Shown: positions 26,267 through 36,282, counted from the first letter of the stretch. The stretch is 64,000 bases of DNA from Rhizobium lusitanum (GCF_014189535.1 NZ_CP050308.1:1178001-1242000), one strand, 5' to 3'. Notes: generated from the letters alone by a model not told the origin. A program made the numbers and translations.

Positions 26267-27880
26267 TTGACCGATTTTAACTCGCTTGGTCTCTCCAAGC
26301 AGATCGTCGATACACTGACGCTGAACAACTTCACGACGCCGACGCCAATCCAGGCACAGGCTATTCCGCTTGTCCTCAGTGGCCGCGATCTTATCGGCCT
26401 CGCCCAGACCGGCACCGGCAAGACCGCCGCTTTCGGCCTGCCAATCATCGAAATGCTGTTGAAGGACGCCAAGCGTCCCGACAACCGCACCGTCCGTACG
26501 CTTATCCTCGCCCCCACCCGCGAACTGGTGAATCAGATCGCTGACAACCTCAAGCTCTTCGTCCGCAAGACGGCGCTGAAGATCAATGTCGTCGTCGGTG
26601 GCGCCTCCATCAACAAGCAGCAGCTGCAGCTCGAGCGTGGCACCGACATTCTCGTCGCCACCCCCGGCCGCCTGCTCGACCTCATCAGCCGCCGCGCCCT
26701 GTCGCTTGGCCAGGTGAGCTACCTCGTCCTCGACGAGGCCGACCAGATGCTCGACCTCGGCTTCATCCACGACCTGCGCAAGATCTCCAAGATGGTCCCG
26801 GCCAAGCGCCAGACCATGCTGTTCTCGGCCACCATGCCGAAGACGATCGCCGATCTGGCCTCCGAATACCTGACCAATCCGGTCACGGTCGCAGTCTCGC
26901 CTCCCGGCAAGGCCGCCGACAAGGTGGAGCAGTATGTCCACTTCGTTTCCGGTCAGAACCACAAGACCGAGATCCTGAAGGAAACGATTTCCGCCAATCC
27001 TGATGGCCGCGCCATGGTCTTCCTGCGCACCAAGCATGGTGCCGAGAAGCTGATGAAGCATCTTGAACACGTCGGCTTTGCCGCCGCCTCCATCCACGGC
27101 AACAAGAGCCAGGGTCAGCGCGAGCGTGCCCTGAAGGGCTTCCGTGACGGCGAAGTCCGCGTTCTCGTCGCCACCGACGTCGCTGCTCGCGGCATCGATA
27201 TCCCCGGCGTTACGCATGTCTACAACTACGACCTGCCGGAAGTACCGGATGCCTACGTCCACCGCATCGGCCGTACCGCACGCGCCGGCCGCGACGGCAT
27301 CGCCATCGCCTTCTGCGCGCCCGACGAAGCCCGCCTGCTGCGCGACATCGAGCGCCTGATGGGCATCGACATCGCCGTTGCCAGCGGCGAAGCTCCTGCC
27401 GACCGTGGCCGTCCGGCTCGCGGCAACAACCGCGCAGGCGGTCGTGCTGGCCAGGGTCAAGGCCAGGGTCGTGGTGGCGCAGGCCAGGCACGTGCCGAAG
27501 GTCGCCCCGCCCGTCCGGCCCGTCGCCCTCATCGCGAAGGTGAAGCCGGCGCTCATAACGGCGAGCGTCAGGAACGTCGTCCGCAGCGCGAAAACAATCG
27601 CAATGCCGACTTCCGCGGCCAGCGTCGTGACGAGCGCGCACCGCGTCCGGAAGTAGACAACGATCTCGCATCGACGTCCGATTTCCGTCCGGCCAAGAAG
27701 CCGCAGCACAATGGCGCGGCAAACGAAGCCGGCGCCCATCGCGGCCCCCGTCACGCTCACGGCCGCCCTACGGGTCGCCATGAAGATCGTGGCCAGAACG
27801 CTCAGGGCGAACAGCGCAAGGACGGCAGCGGCCAGCGCCGCGGCCCCGGCAATGGCGGCCAGCGTCGCGAACGCGCTTAA
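26267..27880 (+). CDS. DEAD-box ATP-dependent RNA helicase
   Basis: RNA helicase of the RhlE type acting in RNA decay or ribosome assembly. The 537-residue protein has the Q-motif (FTTPTPIQAQAIPL), AQTGTGKTAAFGLP, PTRELVNQIA, TPGRLLDL, VLDEADQMLDLGF, SATMP, then VFLRTKHGAEKL, ATDVAARGIDIPGV and HRIGRTARAG. The last ~150 residues are Arg/Gly/Asn-rich (RGNNRAGGRAGQGQGQGRGG) and likely bind RNA non-specifically. The start is TTG 26267: AAAGGT lies 7 bases upstream and the family begins L/M-TDFNSLGLSKQIV there. A terminator follows at 27899. Confidence 0.95.
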   Translation: MTDFNSLGLSKQIVDTLTLNNFTTPTPIQAQAIPLVLSGRDLIGLAQTGTGKTAAFGLPIIEMLLKDAKRPDNRTVRTLILAPTRELVNQIADNLKLFVRKTALKINVVVGGASINKQQLQLERGTDILVATPGRLLDLISRRALSLGQVSYLVLDEADQMLDLGFIHDLRKISKMVPAKRQTMLFSATMPKTIADLASEYLTNPVTVAVSPPGKAADKVEQYVHFVSGQNHKTEILKETISANPDGRAMVFLRTKHGAEKLMKHLEHVGFAAASIHGNKSQGQRERALKGFRDGEVRVLVATDVAARGIDIPGVTHVYNYDLPEVPDAYVHRIGRTARAGRDGIAIAFCAPDEARLLRDIERLMGIDIAVASGEAPADRGRPARGNNRAGGRAGQGQGQGRGGAGQARAEGRPARPARRPHREGEAGAHNGERQERRPQRENNRNADFRGQRRDERAPRPEVDNDLASTSDFRPAKKPQHNGAANEAGAHRGPRHAHGRPTGRHEDRGQNAQGEQRKDGSGQRRGPGNGGQRRERA

Positions 27881-27898
27881 TTCAATCTCAATTGAATG

Positions 27899-27930
27899 AA
27901 AAAGGGGGCCGATTGGCCCCCTTTTTTATT
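27899..27930 (+). terminator. rho-independent terminator after the helicase
   Basis: GGGGGCC (27904-27910) pairs with GGCCCCC (27915-27921) over GATT, extended by A-T pairs and followed by TTTTTTATT. Confidence 0.93.
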
Positions 27931-28111
27931 GTTTGAAACCGGGTAATTCCGGCATCGGACAGTCGCAGCAACAATTTCGAAACCGTGGAGATTTCTCGAA
28001 AATCTCATTCCGATCAGCCGGCAACATTTGAACGGTTATTCCGCCTAAATCCGGCTCCGCGCGGGTAGACTGTCAACACATTCGCTAAATTCCCAATATT
28101 GGGGCAAAGCA

Positions 28112-29017
28112 TTGCGCACGACAGCATTGACACCGTCGATGTCGGCACGCGACTGGGGGCAACTCTTGCTTCTCGGCGGCCTTTGGGGCGGCTTATTCTT
28201 TTTCGCCCGTATCGCCGTGGCCGAGATTCCGCCCTTGGCACTGGTCCTCTACCGCGTAGCGATCGCCGCACTTGTCCTGCACCTTTGGCTGCGGTTGCGC
28301 GGCATTTCCTGTGCACCCGCCTTGGCAAGACCGGGCCCATTCCTGTGCCTCGCATTGCTCAACAATGTCATTCCGTTTTCCCTGATCTTCACCGGACAAA
28401 CGAAAATCGGCGCGGGGCTCGCCTCCGTACTCTACGCGACGACGCCCCTCTGGACGATTTTGGTCGCAAATTTGCTGACGGCGGATGAGAAGCTGTCGAT
28501 AACCAAGGTTATCGGCGTGGGGCTCGGGATCGCTGGAGCGGCGATCATGATCGGCCCGGGCCTTCTACTCGAAACGGACGGCCCGACATGGGCGAAGCTG
28601 GCCGTAATTGGGGCGGCGATTTCTTATGCCTTTGCCGTCGTCTACGCCAAGCGCTTCAGGACGATCAAACCATCCGTCGTTGCAACCGGTCAGCTAACCG
28701 CTTCCACCATCCTGATGGCACCGATCGTCTTCTGTCTTTACCGGCCCGAGACTATCGTCACGTCGAGCCTTTCCATCTGGATCGCTGTCGGCTTTCTCGC
28801 AGTCTTCACGACGGCATTCGCCTTCATTCTCTATTTCAACATCATCGCCTCGGCCGGCGCAACAAACGCATCCCTCGTCACGCTGCTGGTTCCCGCCAGC
28901 GCGATCGTCCTGGGCACAGCCTTTCTTGGCGAAAGGCTGCAGCTTTACGAATTCGCCGGATTGGCTTTGATCGTTTCCAGTCTGCTCATCATGGATGGTA
29001 GGCTTTTCCGCCGCTGA
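28112..29017 (+). CDS. EamA/DMT-family transporter
   Basis: A membrane exporter-like protein of 301 residues with about ten hydrophobic segments and two EamA halves. GLWGGLFFFARIAVAEIPPL opens the first half; ALLNNVIPFSLIFTGQTKIGAGLASVLYAT and AGATNASLVTLLVPASAIVLG are typical of the drug/metabolite superfamily. Start is TTG 28112; ATG 28139 (MSARDWGQ) is an alternative that begins closer to the first membrane segment. No substrate can be read. A second, unrelated EamA gene converges on it from the right. Confidence 0.87.
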   Translation: MRTTALTPSMSARDWGQLLLLGGLWGGLFFFARIAVAEIPPLALVLYRVAIAALVLHLWLRLRGISCAPALARPGPFLCLALLNNVIPFSLIFTGQTKIGAGLASVLYATTPLWTILVANLLTADEKLSITKVIGVGLGIAGAAIMIGPGLLLETDGPTWAKLAVIGAAISYAFAVVYAKRFRTIKPSVVATGQLTASTILMAPIVFCLYRPETIVTSSLSIWIAVGFLAVFTTAFAFILYFNIIASAGATNASLVTLLVPASAIVLGTAFLGERLQLYEFAGLALIVSSLLIMDGRLFRR

Positions 29018-29041
29018 AGCAAAAAGCCTGTCCTGCCTGCC

Positions 29042-29953
29042 CTACTCCGGCACCACGTCCGCCGTCCGCCTGTTAGTCAGATAGACGCCGGTCACCACGA
29101 CCAATGCGCCGATGATGATCGGCAGGGTCAGCGGTTCGCCAAAGGCAATCGCCGCTTCGATGGCGACGACGGGCGGCATCAGGTAGATCAGCGATGCCGC
29201 GCGCGACACCTGTCCCCGGCGGATAAGATAGAGCAGCAGGCCGACCGCACCCATCGACAGGCCGAAGACCGACCAGATGACGGCAAGGATCGCTTCGCGG
29301 GTACCGTCGAAATGCAGATCCTCGAACACCAGGGCCAGCGGCACAGTGACAATCAGCGCGCCGACATATTGCAGCGTCGCGATTGTGCGGAGATCGCCAG
29401 TCTGCAGATAGCGTTTCTGATAGAGCGTGCCGTAGGTCACTGACACCATCGCCAGCAGATTGACGCCGAGCGGGATCGCCGATTGCCAGAGATTGGCCGC
29501 ATCCGGCGCCAGGATCTTCGGCGAGATGGCGATCGCGATGCCGATGAAGCCGAGCAGCAGGCCAAGGCGTTGCACCGATTGCAAACGTTCGCCGACCAGA
29601 TAGGGCGCGGCCATCGCCGTCATCAATGGCTGCAGGGCGGCGATGATGCCCGCAACACCCGCCGGCACGCCCCTGGAGATCGCCCACCAGAGACAGCAGA
29701 GATAGATGCCATGCAAAAAGATGCCGGAATAAACAGCGCGAAAGACGCTTGACCAATCGCGCGGCCATCTCGCGCCAGTCAACGAGCAGAACAGCACAAA
29801 AGCGAGCGCCGACAGGCTGTAGCGGATCATCAGGAAGGTGAACGGACCGGAATGCATCGTCGCATATTTCGCAACGATCCAGCCCGTGGACCATAGGAAG
29901 ACGAAGATGGCCGGCGCGAATTTATCGAGGGACATGGAGGCTCGGACTGACAT
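29042..29953 (-). CDS. EamA/DMT-family transporter
   Basis: A 303-residue ten-helix transporter. Signatures: APAIFVFLWSTGWIVAKYA at the N-terminus, GIYLCCLWWAISRGVPAGVAGIIAALQPLMTA in outline, LGFIGIAIAISPKI, and AIAFGEPLTLPIIIGALVVVTGVYLTNRR at the end. ATG 29935 (MSLDKFAP) is a possible later start. It converges with the transporter at 28112-29017; sequence details differ, so they are not a recent duplication. Confidence 0.87.
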   Translation of the reverse strand: MSVRASMSLDKFAPAIFVFLWSTGWIVAKYATMHSGPFTFLMIRYSLSALAFVLFCSLTGARWPRDWSSVFRAVYSGIFLHGIYLCCLWWAISRGVPAGVAGIIAALQPLMTAMAAPYLVGERLQSVQRLGLLLGFIGIAIAISPKILAPDAANLWQSAIPLGVNLLAMVSVTYGTLYQKRYLQTGDLRTIATLQYVGALIVTVPLALVFEDLHFDGTREAILAVIWSVFGLSMGAVGLLLYLIRRGQVSRAASLIYLMPPVVAIEAAIAFGEPLTLPIIIGALVVVTGVYLTNRRTADVVPE

Positions 29954-30321
29954 TGATTTCGCACGCCGGAGCCGGCGTCAGAATTGAGACCGGAACGTCA
30001 CGCGCCCAAGCGGGCTACCCGCTGATAGCCTAGGGCAAGCAAGGCGTCAAAATCGATCCGCTGAACACAAGGATCAATTTTCCTTCATATCGGCGTCGCC
30101 ACTTGGACCCAAGGGGATTCGGCATGTCGATCCGACCCACCGATAGCGGAATGAGCAAATGCTCAATTTTTGATCGCAGCCTGGAGGCAATCAGCAGCAG
30201 CCTCCCGCCGCGACAATCATGAATGCCCGGAAATCCAGCACTTTTGACAGCTTCGAAATTCGTGCGCGCAAACGCGCATACTTCTTGCATTGTCAAAACC
30301 GTTGTACTCAAATGGAAAAAA
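29954..30321 (+). promoter_or_regulatory. upstream region of the ATP-grasp operon
   Basis: A 368-bp stretch with no convincing gene. It contains a hairpin TGAGCA-AA-TGCTCA followed by ATTTTT at 30152-30171, which could stop a short transcript, and a TTGACA box at 30244-30249 without a clear -10 box. The operon promoter is presumably within the last 150 bp. Confidence 0.35.
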
Positions 30322-31746
30322 ATGGGGACCGCACCTTTGGCATTTGATGAAATGATTACTGCGGATGAAAGTCCGCGCACACCTTACGAAAAATATTTCG
30401 AATGGTACTCCGGCCAGGACAGAGGCCATCTCATTGCCAAATCCCGCGATGCGGAAAATATCTTCCGAAAAACGGGCATCACCTTTGCGGTCTACGGACA
30501 CGCAGACTCCTCCGAAAAGCTCATCCCCTTCGACATCATCCCGCGCATCATTTCCGGCCGGGAATGGCGCAAGCTCGCCCAGGGCATCGAGCAGCGAGTC
30601 ATCGCGCTCAACGCCTTCCTCCACGACATCTACCACAAGCAGGAAATCATCCGCGCCGGCCGCATCCCGCGCGAGCTGATCGAGAAGAACGACGCCTTCC
30701 TGCCGGAAATGATCGGCTTCCGTCCGCCCGGCGGCGTCTATACCCACATCGTCGGCACCGATATCGTGCGCACCGGCGAGGATGAGTTCTACGTGCTGGA
30801 AGACAATGCCCGCACACCCTCCGGTGTCAGCTACATGCTGGAAAACCGGGAAACCATGATGCAGATGTTCCCGGAGCTGTTCCACCAGAACAAGGTGCAG
30901 CGCGTCGAGGATTATCCGCTGCAGCTGCGCCAGAGCCTTGCTTCGCTCGCCCCTCCCGGCTGCACCGGCAAGCCCCGCGTCGCGGTCCTTACGCCCGGTA
31001 TCTACAACTCCGCTTATTACGAACATTCCTTCCTCGCCGACATGATGGGCGTGGAGTTGGTGGAAGGCTCGGACCTGCGCGTCATCGACGGCAAGGTGAA
31101 GATGCGCACCACGCGCGGCTATGAAGCGATCGACGTCCTCTACCGCCGCGTCGATGACGATTTCCTCGATCCCCTCACCTTCCGCTCGGATTCGGCGCTC
31201 GGCATTCCCGGCATCATGGATGTCTACCGCGCCGGCCACATAACCATCGCCAATGCCCCTGGCACCGGTATTGCCGACGACAAGGCGATCTATTCCTATA
31301 TGCCGGAGATCATCGAGTTCTACACCGGCCGCAAGCCTATCCTCGAGAACGTGCCGACCTGGCGCTGTTCCGAGCCGGAAAGCCTGCAATACGTGCTCGA
31401 CAATCTGGCCGATCTTGTCGTCAAGGAAGTGCATGGCTCCGGCGGCTACGGTATGCTTGTCGGCCCGACCGCCTCGAAGAAGGAGCGGGCGGATTTTGCC
31501 GAGAAGCTGAAGAGCAGGCCGAACAATTATATCGCGCAACCGACCCTTTCGCTGTCGACCGTGCCGATCCTCGTCAACAAGGGCATCGCGCCCCGCCACG
31601 TCGATCTGCGCCCCTATGTTCTCGTTTCCGATAAGGTGCGGATCATTCCCGGCGGCCTGACGCGCGTGGCACTGAAGGAAGGCTCGCTGGTGGTCAACTC
31701 CAGCCAGGGCGGCGGCACCAAAGATACCTGGGTTCTGGAGGACTGA
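30322..31746 (+). CDS. circularly permuted ATP-grasp protein (DUF404/DUF407)
   Basis: Predicted amide-bond-forming ligase of the circularly permuted ATP-grasp class, proposed in comparative work to act in peptide modification or synthesis. The 474-residue protein shows GITFAVYGH, IIPRIISGREW, YHKQEII, the diagnostic VLEDNARTPSGVSYML, AVLTPGIYNSAYYEHSFLAD, KEVHGSGGYGMLVGP (nucleotide binding) and LSTVPILV. ATG 30322 is used; TTG 30337, preceded by GGGGAC, is an alternative that starts at LAFDEM. It is the first gene of a three-gene operon with an alpha-E protein and a transglutaminase. The true substrate is unknown. Confidence 0.9.
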   Translation: MGTAPLAFDEMITADESPRTPYEKYFEWYSGQDRGHLIAKSRDAENIFRKTGITFAVYGHADSSEKLIPFDIIPRIISGREWRKLAQGIEQRVIALNAFLHDIYHKQEIIRAGRIPRELIEKNDAFLPEMIGFRPPGGVYTHIVGTDIVRTGEDEFYVLEDNARTPSGVSYMLENRETMMQMFPELFHQNKVQRVEDYPLQLRQSLASLAPPGCTGKPRVAVLTPGIYNSAYYEHSFLADMMGVELVEGSDLRVIDGKVKMRTTRGYEAIDVLYRRVDDDFLDPLTFRSDSALGIPGIMDVYRAGHITIANAPGTGIADDKAIYSYMPEIIEFYTGRKPILENVPTWRCSEPESLQYVLDNLADLVVKEVHGSGGYGMLVGPTASKKERADFAEKLKSRPNNYIAQPTLSLSTVPILVNKGIAPRHVDLRPYVLVSDKVRIIPGGLTRVALKEGSLVVNSSQGGGTKDTWVLED

Positions 31747-31753
31747 GACGGAC

Positions 31754-32695
31754 ATGCTTGGAAGAACCGCGAATGGCCTCTACTGGATGTTCCGCTACAT
31801 CGAGCGCGCCGAAAACATAGCCCGCCTTGTCGATGCCGGCCAGCGCATGTCGCTGACGCGCAGCGGGGCGGTGGAAGACGATTGGGACGGCGTGCTGCAA
31901 AGCGCCGGCGTCCGCGAAGCCTATAACGAAGTGCACAGCAAGCTGACTGGCGCCGACGCAATCGACTATCTGATGCGCGACCGCTCCAACCCGTCGAGCG
32001 TGATGTCCTGCATCGAATATGGCCGCAACAATGCTCGCATGGTCCGCACGGCGCTGACCCGTGAGACCTGGGAGGCGACCAATGAGTGCTGGATCGAGCT
32101 GAAGACATTGCTCGGCAGGCGCCTGAAAACCGCCGAACTGCCGGAGACGATCGACGTTATCAAGCGCCGTGCCGGATTGATCCGCGGCGCCTTTCATGGC
32201 TCGATGCTGCGCAACGATCTCTATAACTTCGCCCGCATCGGCACCTTCATCGAACGCGCCGACAATACAGCCCGGATTCTGGATGTTAAATACTACGTCC
32301 TGCTGCCGTCGGTTTCGCATGTCGGCTCCTCGCTCGACAATGCGCAATGGGAATCGATCCTGCGTTCGGTCTCCGCCCACCGCGCCTATAAATGGGCCTA
32401 CGATCCGGAATACAAGCCGGCCAACATCGCCGACTTCCTGATCCTCAATAGCCAGATGCCACGCTCGCTCGCCTATTGCTACGACAAGATTGTCAGCAAT
32501 ATCAGCTACCTGGCACTGGAGCACGACAAGCGGCTGCCGGCGCACGATACCGCCGACGCCATCTGCGCGATGCTGCAGAAGCTCACCGTCAAGAACATCA
32601 TGGACCAGGGTCTGCACGAATTCCTGGAGGACTTCGTTTCGCGCAATAACAAGCTCGGCGCGGAAATCTCCAACGGCTACCGGTTTTATCAGTAA
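31754..32695 (+). CDS. alpha-E domain protein
   Basis: A 313-residue all-helical protein starting with the family signature LGRTANGLYWMFRYIERAEN followed by ARLVDAG. The alpha-E family is defined by repeated co-occurrence with permuted ATP-grasp and transglutaminase genes, and its biochemical role is not established. A second repeat-like block, FARIGTFIERADNTARILD near residue 162, mirrors the first. It lies 7 bp after the ATP-grasp stop and 12 bp before the transglutaminase, so one transcript is expected. Confidence 0.9.
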   Translation: MLGRTANGLYWMFRYIERAENIARLVDAGQRMSLTRSGAVEDDWDGVLQSAGVREAYNEVHSKLTGADAIDYLMRDRSNPSSVMSCIEYGRNNARMVRTALTRETWEATNECWIELKTLLGRRLKTAELPETIDVIKRRAGLIRGAFHGSMLRNDLYNFARIGTFIERADNTARILDVKYYVLLPSVSHVGSSLDNAQWESILRSVSAHRAYKWAYDPEYKPANIADFLILNSQMPRSLAYCYDKIVSNISYLALEHDKRLPAHDTADAICAMLQKLTVKNIMDQGLHEFLEDFVSRNNKLGAEISNGYRFYQ

Positions 32696-32707
32696 GCGGA
32701 TGACAAT

Positions 32708-33526
32708 ATGAGACTGACAATCAGCCACATCACGGAATACCGCTACGACGAACCGTCGCAGTTCTCGCTGCAGCGTCTGCGGCTGACACCGCTGACGGGT
32801 ATAGGCCAAACCGTCCATGATTGGAAACTTACGGTGGAAGGCGCCCGTCCGGAGGTCGAATATGACGACCAGTTCGCCAACCGCGTCACGCTCGTCTCGC
32901 TCGACGGCGAGCAGGAGGCGACCCGGATCGTCGCCAGCGGCGAGATCGAGACACAGGATCTTAACGGTGTTCTCGGCCCCCACAGCGGTTTCGGCCCGCT
33001 CTGGCTCTTCCTGCGGGACACACCACGCACCAAAGCCGGCAAGCTAACGAAGGAGCTGCTGCGTGGTGTTTCCGGAGATAATGAACTCGGAAGGATGCAC
33101 GCACTAATGAGCGCCATCCATCAGACGGTGGACTACAAGCCCGGCAGCAGCGACACGGAAACGACCGCCGAGCAGGCGCTGGAAAAGAAGAGCGGCGTCT
33201 GCCAGGACCACGCCCATATCTTCATCGCCGCTGCCCGCGCGCTGAATATCCCGGCGCGCTATATCTCCGGCTACCTGATGATGGAAGGCAAGAACGAACA
33301 GGCCGCGACCCACGCCTGGGCCGAAGCGCATGTTCCAGGCCTCGGATGGGTCGGCTTCGATCCGGCCAACGACGTCTGCCCCGACGAGCGCTACGTCCGC
33401 ATTGCCACCGGCCTCTGCTACCGCGACGCCGCCCCCGTCTCCGGCATGCGTGTCGGTGGACCGGGCGAAAGCCTGACGGTCAAGGTCACAGTGGCGAGCC
33501 AGGGGCAGAGTCAAAGCCAGAGCTGA
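32708..33526 (+). CDS. transglutaminase-like cysteine peptidase family protein
   Basis: A 272-residue cytoplasmic protein with an N-terminal beta domain (ISHITEYRYDEPSQFSLQRL) and a transglutaminase core. The catalytic triad is visible: C165 in KSGVCQDHAHIF, H202 in THAWAEAHVPG and D218 in GFDPANDV. No signal peptide is present. In this family the core may cleave or form isopeptide bonds; given its partners it may process the ATP-grasp product. It is the last gene of the operon. Confidence 0.9.
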   Translation: MRLTISHITEYRYDEPSQFSLQRLRLTPLTGIGQTVHDWKLTVEGARPEVEYDDQFANRVTLVSLDGEQEATRIVASGEIETQDLNGVLGPHSGFGPLWLFLRDTPRTKAGKLTKELLRGVSGDNELGRMHALMSAIHQTVDYKPGSSDTETTAEQALEKKSGVCQDHAHIFIAAARALNIPARYISGYLMMEGKNEQAATHAWAEAHVPGLGWVGFDPANDVCPDERYVRIATGLCYRDAAPVSGMRVGGPGESLTVKVTVASQGQSQSQS

Positions 33527-33642
33527 TAGGGCAGCTTCAACCTGCGGGGAAGCCTCGACGTGGCCTTTGTCGCCACAGCCGAGGATCGCGCGATCCGCCG
33601 TCGGGAGCGAAATCGGTTGCAAAACGCTCGCTCCAATTGGGA

Positions 33643-34566
33643 CTATTGCGAAAAGGCGGCCGCCGATCGGAAGGGCCCGCTTTGAGAGGCCAGACTTTCA
33701 ACCATGAAATCCACGAAAGCACGAACCTTCGGAGAAAGTTGGCGATTGGATTGCCAAACGAGGGAAAGTGAGCCGAAAGGAATCATGAACGACGTGAGAA
33801 CCGGGGTCAGCGCGCCGTTCCGGATATATGGCTCCGCAACATAAACGGGCAGATGGGAAAGCCCCAGCCCGTCCAACGCTGCTCGCAATCCCGCGTCCGT
33901 ATTGTTGAAGACAAGGCTTTTTGGCAGGATCAACCGCTCGTGAGGAGCCTGAAATGCCCAAGGTGCAATGCGGCCGCTGGATGGATATTTGAAATGAATG
34001 CAGGCATGCGCGGCAAGAGCATCCGGTGCCTGCGGATGACCTCGTCGTTCGAGATATTTAGGACTACCGCAGACGACGAAATGTTGCTGACCGAGGATGC
34101 GGGCGATCAATCCGCTATCGGCCAGTTCGCCGCTGCGGACGACGACATCCACTCCTTCGGCAACGAGATCCACCACCCGATCCTCGAAATCAATGTCCAG
34201 TTCGATCCCGGGAAAGGATTCGGCGAAGGATGGCAGGATCGGCATGAACAGATGATGTCCGACAATATGCGGCATGCTGACGCGTAAGCGCCCCGCTGGC
34301 CGGTCCCGGCTCTGAAGGATGGCCGCTTCGGCATCCCTGAGATCGTCAATGATGCGCTTGCAGCGTTCGTAGAACACCGCACCTTCCTCCGTCAGGCTCA
34401 TGCTACGTGTCGTGCGATTGAAGAGGCGCGCGCCGAGATGAGCCTCAAGGCGAGCAACGGCTTTGCCGATGGCGGATGGAGATGCCCCTGTGACGCGTGC
34501 AGCTGCCACATAACTCTGTTGTTCAGCGGCATGAACGAAGGCGGCGATGCGCGTCAAGCTCTCCAT
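33643..34566 (-). CDS. LysR-family transcriptional regulator (CrgA-like)
   Basis: A 307-residue regulator: N-terminal helix-turn-helix with ESLTRIAAFVHAAEQQSYVA and GKAVARLEAHLGARLF, followed by a substrate-binding-like domain (RLRVSMPHIVGHHLFMPILP; VDVVVRSGELADSGLIARIL). It reads away from the neighbouring exporter, with 155 bp between the two starts, the usual arrangement for a LysR protein controlling an efflux gene. That exporter is broken here, so the regulator may have lost its main target. Confidence 0.88.
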   Translation of the reverse strand: MESLTRIAAFVHAAEQQSYVAAARVTGASPSAIGKAVARLEAHLGARLFNRTTRSMSLTEEGAVFYERCKRIIDDLRDAEAAILQSRDRPAGRLRVSMPHIVGHHLFMPILPSFAESFPGIELDIDFEDRVVDLVAEGVDVVVRSGELADSGLIARILGQQHFVVCGSPKYLERRGHPQAPDALAAHACIHFKYPSSGRIAPWAFQAPHERLILPKSLVFNNTDAGLRAALDGLGLSHLPVYVAEPYIRNGALTPVLTSFMIPFGSLSLVWQSNRQLSPKVRAFVDFMVESLASQSGPFRSAAAFSQ

Positions 34567-34721
34567 GGCTTCTCCAATTGAAGAAATTTTGTCCTTTAAG
34601 TAGCTCTATTTTGCATATTTGATCAACATTAAAGATGAAATATCCTTTGCGGCTCGAGCTTACAGGCACCGATACCCGGTTCCTGCCGCAAGCCCGGTCA
34701 CACGGAAACACGGAAACACAG

Positions 34722-36165
34722 ATGACCCCAATATCGGCTGAAACGGAAAAAGCAGGAGCATGGTCGTCACTGGCCGTTCTTCTGACCGGGAGTTTTCTCA
34801 CCATCCTCGACCTGTTCATCGTCAATATTGCGCTGCCCGACATCCAACGCAGGCTGCATGCGTCCAACGCGGAATTGCAGCTCATCATGGTGGCTTACAG
34901 CCTGACTTATGGCGCGCTACTGCTCAACGGAGCCCGTCTCGGCGATCTCTACGGGCGACGAAAACTGTTTCTCGTCGGCATGGCGATCTTTGCGCTCGGG
35001 TCGCTGCTGTGCGCGCTCGCGTTTTCCCCCTGGAGCCTTATCGGCGCACGCGCGGTTCAGGGTGTAGGTGCGGCGCTCCTGATGCCGCAGGTCTATACAT
35101 CGCTGCGAGTTCTCTTTGAGGGCGACGATCGGCGAAGAGCGTTCTCGGTAATGGGCGCGGTTCAAGGCGTCGCCGGTGCGGCATCCCAAGTAATCGGGGG
35201 ATATTTGCTCGTGCTCAATATAGGAGATATTGGCTGGCGCCTTGTCTTTCTCGTCAACCTGCCCGTCGCATTCTATGCGTTGATCGCGGGAAAACGAATG
35301 ATCGTGGAGACCAGGGCGCTCGCATCACCGAAGCTCGATCTATGGGGAGCAGTTCTCGGGACCTCAGCAGTGACCCTGATCCTGCTGCCGGTGATGGTCG
35401 GGCAGGAAAATCATTGGCCCTGGTGGGCAATCGTCACGCCCCTGCTGTCTCTTCCCGTGTTCATGTGTTTCGTCTTCTACGAGGCGCGGCTGGCGCGGCG
35501 CGGCGGTGTACCCATCATCGATATTTCTCTCTTCAAAAAGAAAAGCTTCGTTCTCGGGGTTCTCGCAGCATTTCTTTTTTCTCGGCGATCGGCTCGTTCT
35601 CCTTGTCACTGACGATCCTGCTGCAGGTCGGCCTCGGACAAACCGCGCTGGAAGCCGGGACCTTTTTTGTTCCATCGACGGTCGCATTCTTCATCGGCTC
35701 GCTCCTTTCGGAGCCGCTTGCAAAACGGGGGAGCACCGAGCGCTGTTCCTCGGTCTGTTCATCTTTGCGGCTGGACTGCTCATCGCCGTTCTGTCTGCTC
35801 TTGCCACCGACCATTATATCCCGGCGCTGAGCGCTTCGGTCATCCTTCAGGGCCTTGGTCAGGGGATTGTTCTTCCCCTTCTCCTCAACAAGATCCTGAG
35901 CACAATCTCCAATGAAGAGGCCGGCATGGCGTCCGGTGCCTTCAGCACCATGCAAATTGCTGGCTCCGCCTTTGGCGTGACGATCGTCGGAGCCGTTCTG
36001 TTCAGTATGCTGGAGCGCATTGGCGGGAAAGCCGTCTCCGCCGATCTTGCGGCCAATGTCTATCGGGAGGCCTTTTCGATTGCGAGCATCTATAATTTGA
36101 TCGCGGTCGTCCTTGGTCTTGCGCTCCTAGCCCGGATCCAAACGTCGCGGGACCAACATCCATAA
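34722..36165 (+). pseudogene. DHA2-type MFS exporter, disrupted by two frameshifts
   Basis: Three successive frames together give one complete 14-helix major facilitator of about 481 residues: LAVLLTGSFLTILDLFIVNI, then RLGDLYGRRKLFLVG (MFS motif A) in frame one; SAIGSFSLSLTILLQVGLGQ in frame two; FLGLFIFAAGLLIAVLSALA to the end in frame three. The first break is in the T6 run at 35575-35580 and the second in the G5 run at 35727-35731. Adding one T and one G restores an uninterrupted family-like protein, so both look like single-base losses in homopolymers. Either real decay or sequencing undercalls would explain this. Start taken as ATG 34722; ATG 34635 is also in frame. Confidence 0.85.
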
Positions 36166-36235
36166 GATAGCCCACCGTAAAGTGCCTTGTCGCGAAGTTC
36201 GAAGTTTTTCGACAGCGGGTATTCCACATAACAAA

Positions 36236-36262
36236 AAGGGCGGAACTTTCGTCCCGCCCCTT
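36236..36262 (-). terminator. terminator of the chvE-ggu-arabinonate operon
   Basis: On the minus strand, GGGCGGGA pairs with TTCCGCCC (one mismatch) and is followed by TTTTTG. It lies 20 bp after the stop of the dehydratase gene. Confidence 0.75.
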
Positions 36263-36282
36263 TCCAAACTCAACCACCAAAC

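Noticed and set aside
30217..31755. 512-residue minus-strand frame opposite the ATP-grasp gene
   Set aside because: Mirror of a conserved gene in a clear operon.
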